In this document: piece by piece, positions 35,265 through 44,869 of the stretch
How positions within the stretch are numbered: the first letter of the stretch is position 1
How the letters are laid out: each line of letters starts with the position of its first letter
Assembly: GCA_963555705.1 (NCBI GenBank)
Contig: OY743181.1
Coordinates: 29,144,513-29,208,512, forward strand
Source of the DNA: Ligustrum vulgare
Lineage: Eukaryota > Streptophyta > Magnoliopsida > Lamiales > Oleaceae
Reading direction: 5' to 3'
DNA: 64,000 bases
Translations under genes and position numbers: made by a program
The notes under the pieces: model-generated
What the model saw: only the letters and a program-made list of their open reading frames with translations
The model's database searches: none
Told to the model about the DNA's origin: nothing

Positions 35265-36678
35265 TGTTGGGAAACCGGGTTGCTCTACTCACAAAAATTG
35301 ATTTCTTGTGATAGATCATCCCGTTACAGGATTTTCTGTTCTATGTATTCAACTTGGAACAAATAATTTTGTGCACATAAAAAGAAAGAGATATTACCCT
35401 TGTAGCGTGCTTTACAATAATCTCTTTTCGCTGCTTCTTGATTTCACCAAAGCTTCAAACCCTCAAGCTTTCCTCGGTGTTCTCCAATGGCAGCTGTGCA
35501 GGTGCGTGGTCACCTTTCTCAAGATCTAGGTTAAACTAGGTTTATGGTTTTTTTGTAAAGAGGAAACACACACTACACACTTTAGTGTGTGTTTCGCCAC
35601 TTTGTCTATTAGGTTAAGAAAAATAGTCTTAAGAGACTATTTGTAACCTCTTTACATTCCAAAAACCCTACCAAGCCTAGTACCATAACCCAGGCCCATT
35701 TCTGCACAACCCAATACAGGTAATAAGCCTGTATAAACCCATTATAGTGAAGCTACCGAGGGAACCTGATCGGACCCAATTAAACTAAGCTCCAATAAAT
35801 TAATTATGACCCGATCAACTCTTGATCAGTCAAAATTAATTTATTAATCACGTTCTATTCCACTAAAAGAACGAGACTGCACTCTTAGTAAAATTGAAAT
35901 TACTGAAACAATTAATCAATAATTATATCCTCTGACTTATCGTTCTTACATGTTACCCCCGTCGATCAACTCGAATATTCGGAGCAAGTTAAAATGACCA
36001 AAATGCCCTTATCCGAATATTCATAAATTCTCAACTCTCATCTTCTATCTGACAGTTCGATGTGATCACATCACATCATAGAATTCAACAGTCACTGTCG
36101 AATTACTGAGCTCAGATTCAACTGTCCATTAGAAGAACCAGTGAGATTATGATCATACCTAAAAGGTGACGGATTCCATAATACGAATATATGTTCCTCG
36201 TTAGTTCACTTTAATTCCCAAAGTACCGAGATATTGATCAACAATTTGATCTCACCCATTGATACCTCAAAGAACTTCAAGTTAGTAATCGAAGTCCATT
36301 ATCCGATTAGGATTAAGGTCCCACGTACGATAATCAAGTGAAATTAAATTTGTACGGTCAATGTCACAAATTAATTTCACGTGGTCCCGTCCAATACGTT
36401 CCAAACGTACTCTCAATTTTATTACCAAAGTCAAAGACAGACTTTAATAAAATCGAGACGATCTTATCAAAATAAATCGTCCATATTTATTTACTGATCG
36501 TGAACGTTAATTTTAGATCGAATCACAAATTGAATCTTTCTGTGTTTAACAACTTAAACACTCAATTTGTAATATCAAATCGACCCGTGAACAAACGCAA
36601 CTTCATATTAATACAATCAATTAATATTTTTATTTTAAATGTCGTGAATTATACTCTAGGGCATATATAATTCCAACA
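35265..36678 (-). repeat. 5' LTR of element D
   Basis: 1414 bp. About six point differences from the left LTR, which points to a recent insertion. Confidence 0.93.
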
Positions 36679-36689
36679 AAAAATGGGTG

Positions 36690-37175
36690 GAAAGAAAATA
36701 TTTTTTAAGAAATTGAATTGTCAGAAAATTATTTTCATAGAAAATATCAATTGAAAATGTTTGATTGAATTAATATTTAGTTGTATAAATGGAGAATTTT
36801 TCAATTTTTATTGTTTGATTGATATTATTTTTCGCGACAAATAAAATAAAATTTAACTATTTTAATAAAAAATTTATGTACTTTTAAAAAAAAAATTATT
36901 TTATAATAATATTATTATTTTTTTAAAAAAAATAAGTCAATTGACAATAACAAAATGATCAAACGTAACCAAAAAAAAAAAAAATTGTCATGTAATATGG
37001 CAAATGTTTTCTCGTCAAAACCCATGAAAATCGATTTCGTCAATTCCAAGGAAAAAGGTGGCGCATGAGGGAGGCGCTAGAAAATATTTCCCGGGCTAAA
37101 TTTTAACCGGCAAACAATAAAAAATGAGGAAAGTTAGAAAATATTTGTATTTTTCATGGCAAATAGATGGTTATC
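36690..37175 (+). repeat. Dispersed AT-rich repeat, also at 54325-54790
   Basis: Shares the series GACAAATAAA, AATAAGTCAATTGACAATAA, ATGATCAAACGT, and the GC-richer GGTGGCGCATGAGGGAGG segment with 54325-54790. A reverse copy occupies about 54795-55079. It looks like a non-coding DNA transposon or foldback element. Confidence 0.7.
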
Positions 37176-38330
37176 AAATACACCTTATTTTAACTATTGT
37201 AAATTTATCTTTTATCTTTTATCTTTGTCGAGTTAATGCATAAGTAAGTTTTTAAAACACGGTTAAAAATAAGGTGCTATCTAATTCAAAGATCTCATTT
37301 TTGTCATGTTTTAAAGCCCGTTTGTTATAGGATAATTTGAAATAAATTTCAATTTTTTGGAGAATGTTTGATTGAAAAATATTTAAATATGTGAAAGTTG
37401 TGGATCCCATAAAAATGTATAGTTAAAAGTGAGTTTGATGAAAAAATTGTCCAAAATTTCCTAAACCAAACATGGGCTTAAAATCAATCTAAGTAACTTG
37501 TCCGATATAATCCAAAGTCATTCTTCAGATTTCATAAATAAAAAAAAAAAAAAAAAATAGGAAAAATTACATGAAACCCTAGATTTTAAGTTCCAATTTT
37601 AAAGATATGTTGGTCAAGTTTACCTTCTTAAAAATCAGGTTGAAATTATCAATTAACAATTATTAATTAAATATTTTATTCTTCAAAATAAAACTACGTT
37701 ACTAACCAACTCTCTCTCTCTCTCTGCAATCTGACCGATGATTCCTTTCACTCTACCCACTCAAGCGACCAATGATGTAGAGGCGAGATCCCCCACCCTT
37801 TCATGGCCAGCAACAATGATCTCGTTGCCAGCTCCGTTGCATGTCGACACTACAGATACAGTCGAAGTAGCGGCCCAGCCCCTACGATGAAGCAGCGACG
37901 TCGCTGCTACGGGAAGTAGGGAATTGTCGTCGGAGGAGAGAAGGCCATGCCGACATCGAAGGAGAGGGATAGGGGTGAGGTTAAAGGTAGAAATGTATGA
38001 ATTTAGGGTTTGGGTTGATTGACGTTCAGTAGGGTTGGATTTGTAGTGGCGGTCACAGTGGTGTGCAGTGGAATCGCGATTTGCAGCTACGGATGGCGCT
38101 ACGAATTCTGGCGGATTCTGGTTTCGACGTCATCTATGCAGATCTCGTGGGGGCAACGGTTGAGTTTCCAAACCCTAGCTACAATTATGGTTGGAGACGG
38201 GACTTGAGGTGCAATTTTGGTGTTAATTGGTTTATTTGCATCTCAGGTCTTTCAAATCTTATTAAGAATTGATTTTAATCCTTGAATATTAACTAGCCCC
38301 CCCCCCTCAAGTTATCAATTATTCAAATAT
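37176..38330. other. Intergenic with a GC-rich patch
   Basis: From about 37730 to 38240 the sequence is GC-richer, following a TC microsatellite (37707-37722). Short frames of 62 and 69 codons overlap here but neither shows a recognisable domain. It may be a captured gene fragment or a leader like those in elements B and D. Confidence 0.4.
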
Positions 38331-39722
38331 GCGACTAAATTTGTAATTGTGATCAAAATATTGATTAATTGTGACTTCATGGTACTAGTGATTAGTATGT
38401 AATGTGATCATTTATTAGGTAATAGGGGTTCAAATTTGGGGTGGGGGTGGGATTGGGGGTGGTGACTTGAATAATGATTGTGATCAATTATAGGTAATTA
38501 TGACTAATTATTAGGTAATTGTGATCAGAATTTCTACTAAACGTGGCTTTGTGATAAGTACGGAATGTGATCAATTATCAGGTAATTGTGACAAAAAAAC
38601 TCACTAGCAGTTATAAAGAAAACGAGTAAATTGTGATCAATAATTAAATAATATATGACCAACTATGAATGATCGTGACAATTATATTAGAGATTGTGAC
38701 CATCAATGACTTTGTGTGACAATTGGACGAGAACGTGATGTGACATACAATTGTGTCAACTATGACTATGTGTGATCGAACTATAACTTTGCGTGAGTGA
38801 ACTGTGACCTTGTGTGATCGAGCTGTAACCTTGTGTGATCAAATTGTGACCTTGTGTGACTAAATTGTGACTTCATGTGATTGAACTGTGACCTCGTGTG
38901 ATCGGATTGTGACCTCATGTTACTGGACTGTGACCCATGTGAGCTAACTGCGACTTTGTGTGACTAAACTGTGACCTTCTATTACTAACTGTGACTCTGT
39001 GTGATCAACTATGATTTTAGGGTGGCGGGGCGGTGTTTTGCAACTAAATTTGTAATTGTGACCTTGTGTGACTAATTGTGACCTTATGTGATGAAATGTG
39101 ACTTTGAATGCGGGGGTAGAGTTGGATAGGGTGGGGTTACGGTGAAATTTGTGATTGTGATTTGTGATTGAAATGTAACTTTGTTTGATCAATTGTGAAT
39201 TTGCGGGTTGGATGGGGTAGGGGTGGGAAACCATAGAGAAAAAAATTTATTTTGAGTCTGGGTGGGGATGGGATAGGGTGGGGGTGGAGTGAGTGGGGGA
39301 AATATAGAGAAAAAAATCATTTTTGGGGTGGGGTGTGATCTCGTGTGACTTAATTACGACTTTGTGTGACCGAATTATGACCTTGTGTGATCAATTGTGA
39401 CTTTGTGGTAAGGTGAGGAGGGGTGGGATTTTGTAACTAAATTTGTAATTATGACCCAATTGTGACTTTATGTGACAAGCTATGAATTTGCGTGTCTGGT
39501 TAGGTTAGGTGGGATAAATTTTGCAACTAAATTTGTAATTGTGATCAAATTGTGACTATGTGATCAAATGTGACTTTGGGTGTAGATTGAAGTTGGGTGG
39601 AGTGGGGAGGGGTGGGATTTCGATAAAATTTGTGATTAAATTTGTAATTGTGATTTTGTGATCAATTGTCACTTTGTGAGTGAGGTGAAGTTGGGTGGGG
39701 GTAGCAGGGTATGGTGAGAAAA

Positions 39723-39757
<35 letters not shown>

Positions 39758-40165
39758 AGAAGAAGAAGAAGAAGAAAAAAAAAAACTCATTTTTGTGGGG
39801 GTAGGGTAGGGTAGGTTGGTGTCAGGGTGGGTGAGTGGGGAAAAGTTGAAGAAAAAAATTATTTTTGGGGTGGGTGGAGTGGAATTTGCAATTAAATTTG
39901 TAATTGTGATTTGTGATTTGTGTGATCAATTGTCAATTTATGGGTGATGTAATGTGAGGTAGGGGTGGCAGGGTAGGATGGAGAAAATATCGAGAGAGAG
40001 AAAAGAAAAAAACCCCATTTTTTTGGTGGGTGGTTTGGGGTCGAGGTGGGTGGGGGGTGTGGGGTCGGGGAGGGTTGGATGGGAAAATATCGAGAGAGAA
40101 AAGAAAAAGAAAAAAACCTCATTTTTTGGGGTGGGGTCGGGGTGAGAGATTTGATGGACGAACAT
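38330..40165 (+). repeat. Degenerate TGTGACC/TGTGATC minisatellite with G-runs
   Basis: About 1.8 kb of imperfect tandem repeats whose unit is near TTGTGTGATCGAACTGTGAC, with drifting length. Runs such as GGGGTGGGGGTGGGATTGGG (about 38440) and GGTGGGTGGGGGGTGTGGGG (about 40044) punctuate it and could form G-quadruplexes. A (GA)n(GAA)n tract lies at 39729-39785. Short minus-strand frames (38944-39234, 39892-40165) are by-products of the repeat. Confidence 0.8.
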
Positions 40166-40353
40166 ATGTTGTTTAATGGTTTTTTTTATTTAAATATTAT
40201 ATTGGTTTTAATTTGATATATAATTGGTAATTATTTTTATATTATACAATATTATATTCACTAATTACTAATTAACACCTGATTTTAAAAAAAAAAAATC
40301 CATAAGTTAATTAGTTTTAAAAAGTAATAATTTTAGGTTTGTAGCTATGTAGT

Positions 40354-42165
40354 TGTGACGACCCGAATTCTCGACCATTCGAGTGCCACTAAAAGTGACT
40401 CATATCATATTATCGAGACTTAAATAGTAATGTAAAATTATTCAAAAGAATAATTAGAATCCCATAATTTAATTTGTGAATAAAAATAGAACATAATTTT
40501 CTTACATAAAGTTCAACATAATTATCTCATCCATCTTAACCACTTTTGCCACTTCCATGTTGACCGCCTCGAACCTTCAATTATCTGAAAATGGTAAATA
40601 TCGTGGAGTGAGATTTATAAAATCCCAGTAAGTATACCAAGCATATGGTCATTTTCATCATAACATAGGATAGGATCGAAATCCTCATAAACATAGAGAG
40701 ACACAAGAATTTTTCCGAACTTAGATGACAAGAATTCTTATGTGTAGCGCTACTAAACTCCGGTCCCCTTAGCATAATCATAAACATATCATATGGGACC
40801 CATAGCAATCTTGTGAGATTGATTTCATAGCAATGATCCAAACATTTTCGTAAAAACATAAGGTATATTTACCTTTCATAAAAACATACTTACTTTTCAT
40901 AAAAACATAAGATATACTTACTTGTCATAAAAACTTAAAGTATATTTACATTTCATAACAACATACTTAATTTTCATAAAAACATAAGATATACTTACTT
41001 GTCATAAAAACATACTTACTTTTCATAAAAACATAAGGTGTATTTACCTTTCATAAAAACATACTTACTTTTCATAAAAACATAAGATATACTTACCTTT
41101 TAAAAGATTAAAATGAAGGGTAGTAGTAAATGGACCAAAACTTTCTTGACCACCTTGAATTTCTCTTACTTGTGGATTTTGTCAAGAGATTGGAAATAAG
41201 TGTATATGTGTAGAGTTGTGTGTAAAAGAGATGGATTTATATAGATGTGTAAAGTTGGCATAATGTAAACATCATCATTCAATTCTATTAATTTTAACAC
41301 ATCCTTTTTTTAAAGTAAAGCACCATTCATATACTTTTCCATATTTATACAAATATTATGCTCTTCATGATTACATATAATGGAGTCTTATCAACCATTC
41401 ATATACTTTTCCATATTTATACAAATATTATGCTCTTCATGATTACATATAATGGAGTCTTATCAACCATTCATATACTTTTCCATATTTATACAAATAT
41501 TATGCTCTTCATGATTACATATAATGGAATCTTATCAACCATTCATATACTTTTCCATATTTATACAAATATTATGCTCTTCATGATTACATATAATGGA
41601 GTCTTATCAACCATTCATATACTTTTCCATATTTATACAAATATTATGCTCTTCATGATTATATATAATGGAGTATATAAATCATTCATATACTTTTCCA
41701 TTTTTTATACAAATATTATGCTCTTCATGATTACATATAATGGAGTCTTATCAATCATTCATATACTTTTCCATATTTATACAAATATTATGCTCTTCAT
41801 GATTATATATAATGGAGTATATAATTCATTCATATACTTTTCCATATTATTAAATTAAGATTCTCATAATTATTATATATAATGGAACCTCTCATGCTTG
41901 CATATATTTTCTTAATAAAAATAATTTTTGTATAAATAAATATTGGGATAACATTGAATTTAGTACTTGGACTTAATATACTTTAAATCAAGAGAATGGA
42001 GATATTTTTAGAAATTCGGAATTTAATTTAAAATCGAACGATCTCGATTATTTCTTGACTTGGCTATACGAATACGTCACGGCGTTACTTAATAAAAATG
42101 GGTGAAATAGTAGCGACACGATTTTAAAATAATTATTAATCGCGTAAAAATTCTTGGTCGCTACA
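40354..42165 (-). repeat. 3' LTR of element E
   Basis: 1812 bp, TGTGACGACCCG to GGTCGCTACA in plus reading. Contains CATAAAAACATA short repeats (about 40850-41100) and the 72-bp array. Confidence 0.95.
41325..41850. repeat. 72-bp tandem array in the 3' LTR of element E
   Basis: Seven units and a partial eighth of a 72-bp sequence starting ATTCATATACTTTTCCATAT. The first four are nearly identical, later ones have short indels. The unit is 24 codons without a stop, which makes a long but artificial plus-strand frame. Confidence 0.95.
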
Positions 42166-42172
42166 AACTTAC

Positions 42173-42320
42173 CTCCTTAAAATAATTTCGTCCTCGAAAT
42201 TAAACTTACTTGATCTTATGATTTCTGAACACTTAATCAGAATCTCTTCTCTTCTTTCTCTTAGTAATCTCATCATTATAATATCTAACCCACTGAACTT
42301 TTACTAAATGCATCTCTTTG
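42173..42320 (-). pseudogene. Element E: chromovirus pol C-terminal remnant
   Basis: The minus strand reads VKVQWVRYYNDEITKRK, then a stop and, after a frame change, NFEDEI just before the purine tract. I compare this with the chromodomain and C-terminal end of Tekay-type gypsy pol (VKVQW...EEATWE). The match is short and decayed. Confidence 0.45.
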
Positions 42321-42329
42321 TTTTCTTAA

Positions 42330-42700
42330 GAACATGTATTTTTCTTATCAATAATAGACATATGTGTCTACTCATAAATTCTAACTCAAAATGAAAATTT
42401 CCAATCGTATGTGATATTTCATCATATCTTGTAGTACTCATGTAACCTGTCACTTATCATCGTATCATGTAACCTCAAATATTCGTATTAATATCTCTAA
42501 AATTTCAATAAATCTTTACTAACATATCATACCATAATAATTTGTCATTTCTTCTTATCACCAAATATCCCAAAATAATTAAAACGATTACCTGAATATT
42601 CTCTATGTAATATACCCAAACATGTTATTCACATATCAACATAATCATCAGTTTATCTTTCCAATATTTGTAACCCAAAATTTCTGCAAAATTCAATAAA
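42330..42700. other. Element E interior, no readable gene
   Basis: AT-rich DNA between the pol remnant and the cassette. I see weak similarity to 11850-12000 in reverse but cannot set a boundary. Confidence 0.4.
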
Positions 42701-43085
42701 CAAATATCTCCCAAATAATTAAAATTCTTAACTCAAATATCATAACATTTCCCGTAAGGTATTCCTTTCACTTGCACAAACTTATTAATCCTGATTCAAT
42801 ACAGTCATTATTTCACTTTCACGTATCCCCGTATTATTTCTATACCTTGATTATTATATCAAAATATCAGTACCCAAAAATCCAAGAAAATATTCCATAT
42901 CTCAAATCCCGTCATCATCAAATCTTCCTTTTATCAAGAAAGTAAACGGCGCATAAACTCTTGTTCCCTCTTTTCCATTATTCTATTCCGCGCTTTCTTG
43001 CTGGAATCAATATCACGCGGATTCCCTCCGATCCTTAATGCTTTTAAATAGTTCATGCTGGGAAGAGGTTAGATCCATCAAAAAC

Positions 43086-43637
43086 ATGGATATCATTCTT
43101 ACAAACATTCGCAAGTATTATTCCAGTCTTCCAATGAATGATCTGAGGAAAATTTATCGAATAAGACTCGAAAGATTGAGGTTGCTGATGGCTCATGGTG
43201 TTTCAGAAGATGTTCGCTGGTTGATCGAAGCAAAGGTTCGACTATCTGGTGAATTACCTATGACATTTCCAAAGCACATGCCTGGTTTAGGCAAAAGCAC
43301 CTTCGCAAAGAAACGAAGAGCAAAAAGTATGAATGGTTGCTACAAATGTGCTCGTTGGAACTGTGATACTCGTTGCAAAACAGTAGGATATTCTTCTACT
43401 AATCGGGATGATAAAATCAAATTCATAAAGGGTGGACTGAGTAAGGAGTCTTTGGATGATATTCGACTGACTCTTGAGACGCACCCAAGTGGTTATGTGC
43501 AACGTGAACTTCTCTCCTTATACGCTCAGTTTAACGAGGACAAAAATCGTTATAGTCTCCAAAATATAATAGCAAAAGATCCTGTTTGCCAGTCTGTTTT
43601 ACAAAATGAGGCTTCTGGCAGTTCAACAATGATATAA
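43086..43637 (+). CDS. Small basic Cys-rich protein, carlavirus-NABP-like, copy 2
   Basis: An intact 183-codon frame. Residues 1-60 are Arg/Leu-rich and probably helical. Residues 70-80 form a basic patch (KSTFAKKRRAK) and residues 85-97 a Cys cluster CX2CX4CX3C (CYKCARWNCDTRC) likely to bind zinc. The C-terminal half is charged with a conserved run LETHPSGYVQRELLSLYAQF. No signal peptide or membrane segment is visible, so a nuclear or cytosolic nucleic-acid-binding role is plausible. The patch-plus-Cys layout resembles carlavirus nucleic-acid-binding proteins, though the Cys spacing is tighter. I start at MDIIL; an upstream in-frame ATG (43038) is not conserved in frame with copy 1. Its neighbour LOG follows 296 bp later on the same strand. 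Confidence 0.75.
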   Translation: MDIILTNIRKYYSSLPMNDLRKIYRIRLERLRLLMAHGVSEDVRWLIEAKVRLSGELPMTFPKHMPGLGKSTFAKKRRAKSMNGCYKCARWNCDTRCKTVGYSSTNRDDKIKFIKGGLSKESLDDIRLTLETHPSGYVQRELLSLYAQFNEDKNRYSLQNIIAKDPVCQSVLQNEASGSSTMI

Positions 43638-43742
43638 GGTAAATCTCTTGATACACATTTAAAATATTTTGCTGTTTTCTTTCACGCGTTTTGGAAATAA
43701 AATATATTTTCCTTTCTCGAGTTTTGATAAAGCTGGAAATAA

Positions 43743-43758
43743 ATCACCGAAAGGTGAT
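43743..43758 (+). other. Inverted repeat between the two cassette genes
   Basis: ATCACC-GAAA-GGTGAT is a perfect 6-bp stem with a GAAA loop. In copy 1 the same place reads AATCAC-TGAAAGGTG-GTGATT, again able to pair although bases differ. Confidence 0.5.
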
Positions 43759-43850
43759 ATCTTTGGTAAAACAGTCAAAAGTTGGCCGATTTTGTCAAAA
43801 GTAAATCTTTACTTTTTCATAATCAATCAAAAACAGTAAATTTTTTCGGC

Positions 43851-43859
43851 TTTAAATAG
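43851..43859 (+). promoter_or_regulatory. Candidate TATA box for LOG copy 2
   Basis: TTTAAATAG lies about 80 bp before the LOG ATG. The equivalent place in copy 1 reads TTTAAAAAG. Spacing fits a separate Pol II promoter for LOG, but no transcript start can be seen. Confidence 0.4.
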
Positions 43860-43933
43860 CCAAACATATTTCATAGTTCAGGCATCCCAAAATCACATCT
43901 TCTTCGTAAGTTTTCTCTTCTATACTATCAAAG

Positions 43934-44587
43934 ATGGAAGCACCAAAACTTCGACAGATCAAAACTATTTGTGTATTTTGTGGATCAAAAGTGGGGAAAG
44001 GCTTCAGTTATCTAGAAGCGGCCGTAGATCTTGGAAAGAAACTGGGGGAAAAAAGTATCACTCTTGTGTATGGGGGTGGTAGCAGTGGTCTAATGGGTTG
44101 TGTTTCCCAATCTGCTCTTGCAGAGAAATCAAAAGTAATTGGTGTCATACCTGTCCCTTTGGTAGATGTTGCAGGCAAAACACGAGGGCATGAAGTTCAA
44201 ACCTTATCCATCCATGAACGCATAACTTGTATGCTATATGGTTCTGATGCCTTTATAGCCCTGCCCGGAGGTTTTGGTACCTTAGAAGAAATCTTTAACA
44301 TTACCTCGTGGGCTCAACTAGATCTCCATACTAAGCCTATTGGGCTTCTGAATGTTAACAATTTCTTTGATGGTTTGTTAACCTTTCTTGATTATGCTGT
44401 GGAACAGGGATTCATCTCTCCATTTTCCAGAAGGCTCCTTATTTCTGCTCCTACTATTGATGAACTACTGGATAAGCTGCAGTCATATATCTCAATACAA
44501 GATCCAGCAGGGGTTAAGATAGATTGGTTGCAAGGAAGGGGAATCAAGCGAAAATGGAGTCCGGTTAATGTAAACTTAACTTTATGA
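43934..44587 (+). CDS. LOG-type cytokinin riboside 5'-monophosphate phosphoribohydrolase, intact
   Basis: A 217-residue enzyme of the LOG (lysine decarboxylase-like) family, close to the usual plant LOG length. LOGs hydrolyse cytokinin nucleotides to active bases plus ribose 5-phosphate in one step. Visible motifs: CVFCGS at 13-18, GGGSSGLMG at 47-55, PGGFGTLEE at 111-119, then SWAQLDLHTKPIGLLN and AVEQGFISP. At 94-97 it reads HERI where the plant LOGs I know have Lys after the Arg, a change near the active site. No intron is present although plant LOG genes usually have several, so the gene probably derives from an RNA copy. It follows the Cys-rich gene by 296 bp and runs antisense to element E. 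Activity is likely but unproven. Confidence 0.9.
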   Translation: MEAPKLRQIKTICVFCGSKVGKGFSYLEAAVDLGKKLGEKSITLVYGGGSSGLMGCVSQSALAEKSKVIGVIPVPLVDVAGKTRGHEVQTLSIHERITCMLYGSDAFIALPGGFGTLEEIFNITSWAQLDLHTKPIGLLNVNNFFDGLLTFLDYAVEQGFISPFSRRLLISAPTIDELLDKLQSYISIQDPAGVKIDWLQGRGIKRKWSPVNVNLTL

Positions 44588-44598
44588 ATCTTAGAATA

Positions 44599-44810
44599 GG
44601 TGGGGGTAGAGTACGGAGTATTCTTACTCTCGAGACACCCCTCTAATTTCCTAGGATTTCCTTAATGTTTAAATCTTGTGTGTACCTCAAAGGTTCCAGG
44701 TGGTAGATTACGGAGTATTCTTACTCTCGAAACACACCTCTTTGAAGGTTTCTTTATTTCCTCAAAAGGTCAGAGGTGGTAGGATACGGCTACTCCGGAA
44801 ACACATCTCT
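44599..44810 (+). repeat. Three hairpin repeats 3' of LOG copy 2
   Basis: Copies at about 44599-44641, 44699-44740 and 44774-44810. They read GTAGA(G/T)TACGGAGTATTCTT followed by ACTCTCGA(G/A)ACAC. The core GAGTA-TTCT-TACTC is an inverted repeat; the third copy has a different core, GGATACGGCTACTCC. They start 12 bp after the LOG stop, so they would sit in its 3' untranslated region. Confidence 0.8.
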
Positions 44811-44869
44811 CAATTTGAGGAATTTCCCATGTTGCTTTCTTTTGATTTTGCGTGTTTCATGTATTTCTT

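Larger units (their letters stand above)
28033..36678 (-). mobile_element. Copia-type element D, recent but without working pol
   Basis: Two 1414-bp LTRs (28033-29446 and 35265-36678), TGTTGGGAAACC to ATTCCAACA, differ at about six sites. An iMet-type primer site lies next to the right LTR on the minus strand, and a purine tract GGGCAAGTGGGAGAT next to the left one, so the element reads on the minus strand. The flanks AAAAA on both sides could be the duplication but are low-complexity. The 5.8-kb interior has no long frame; only a shred of copia RT is readable. It inserted into a dispersed repeat that continues at 36690. Confidence 0.92.

Noticed and set aside
40581..40859. A 92-codon minus-strand frame, repeated at 47083-47361
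   Set aside because: Lies inside the LTR of element E; duplicated only because LTRs are.
41358..41858. A 166-codon open frame (and its twin at 47869-48360) reading a 24-residue repeat
   Set aside because: It is produced by a 72-bp tandem array inside an LTR. The residues follow from AT-rich DNA and there is no gene context.
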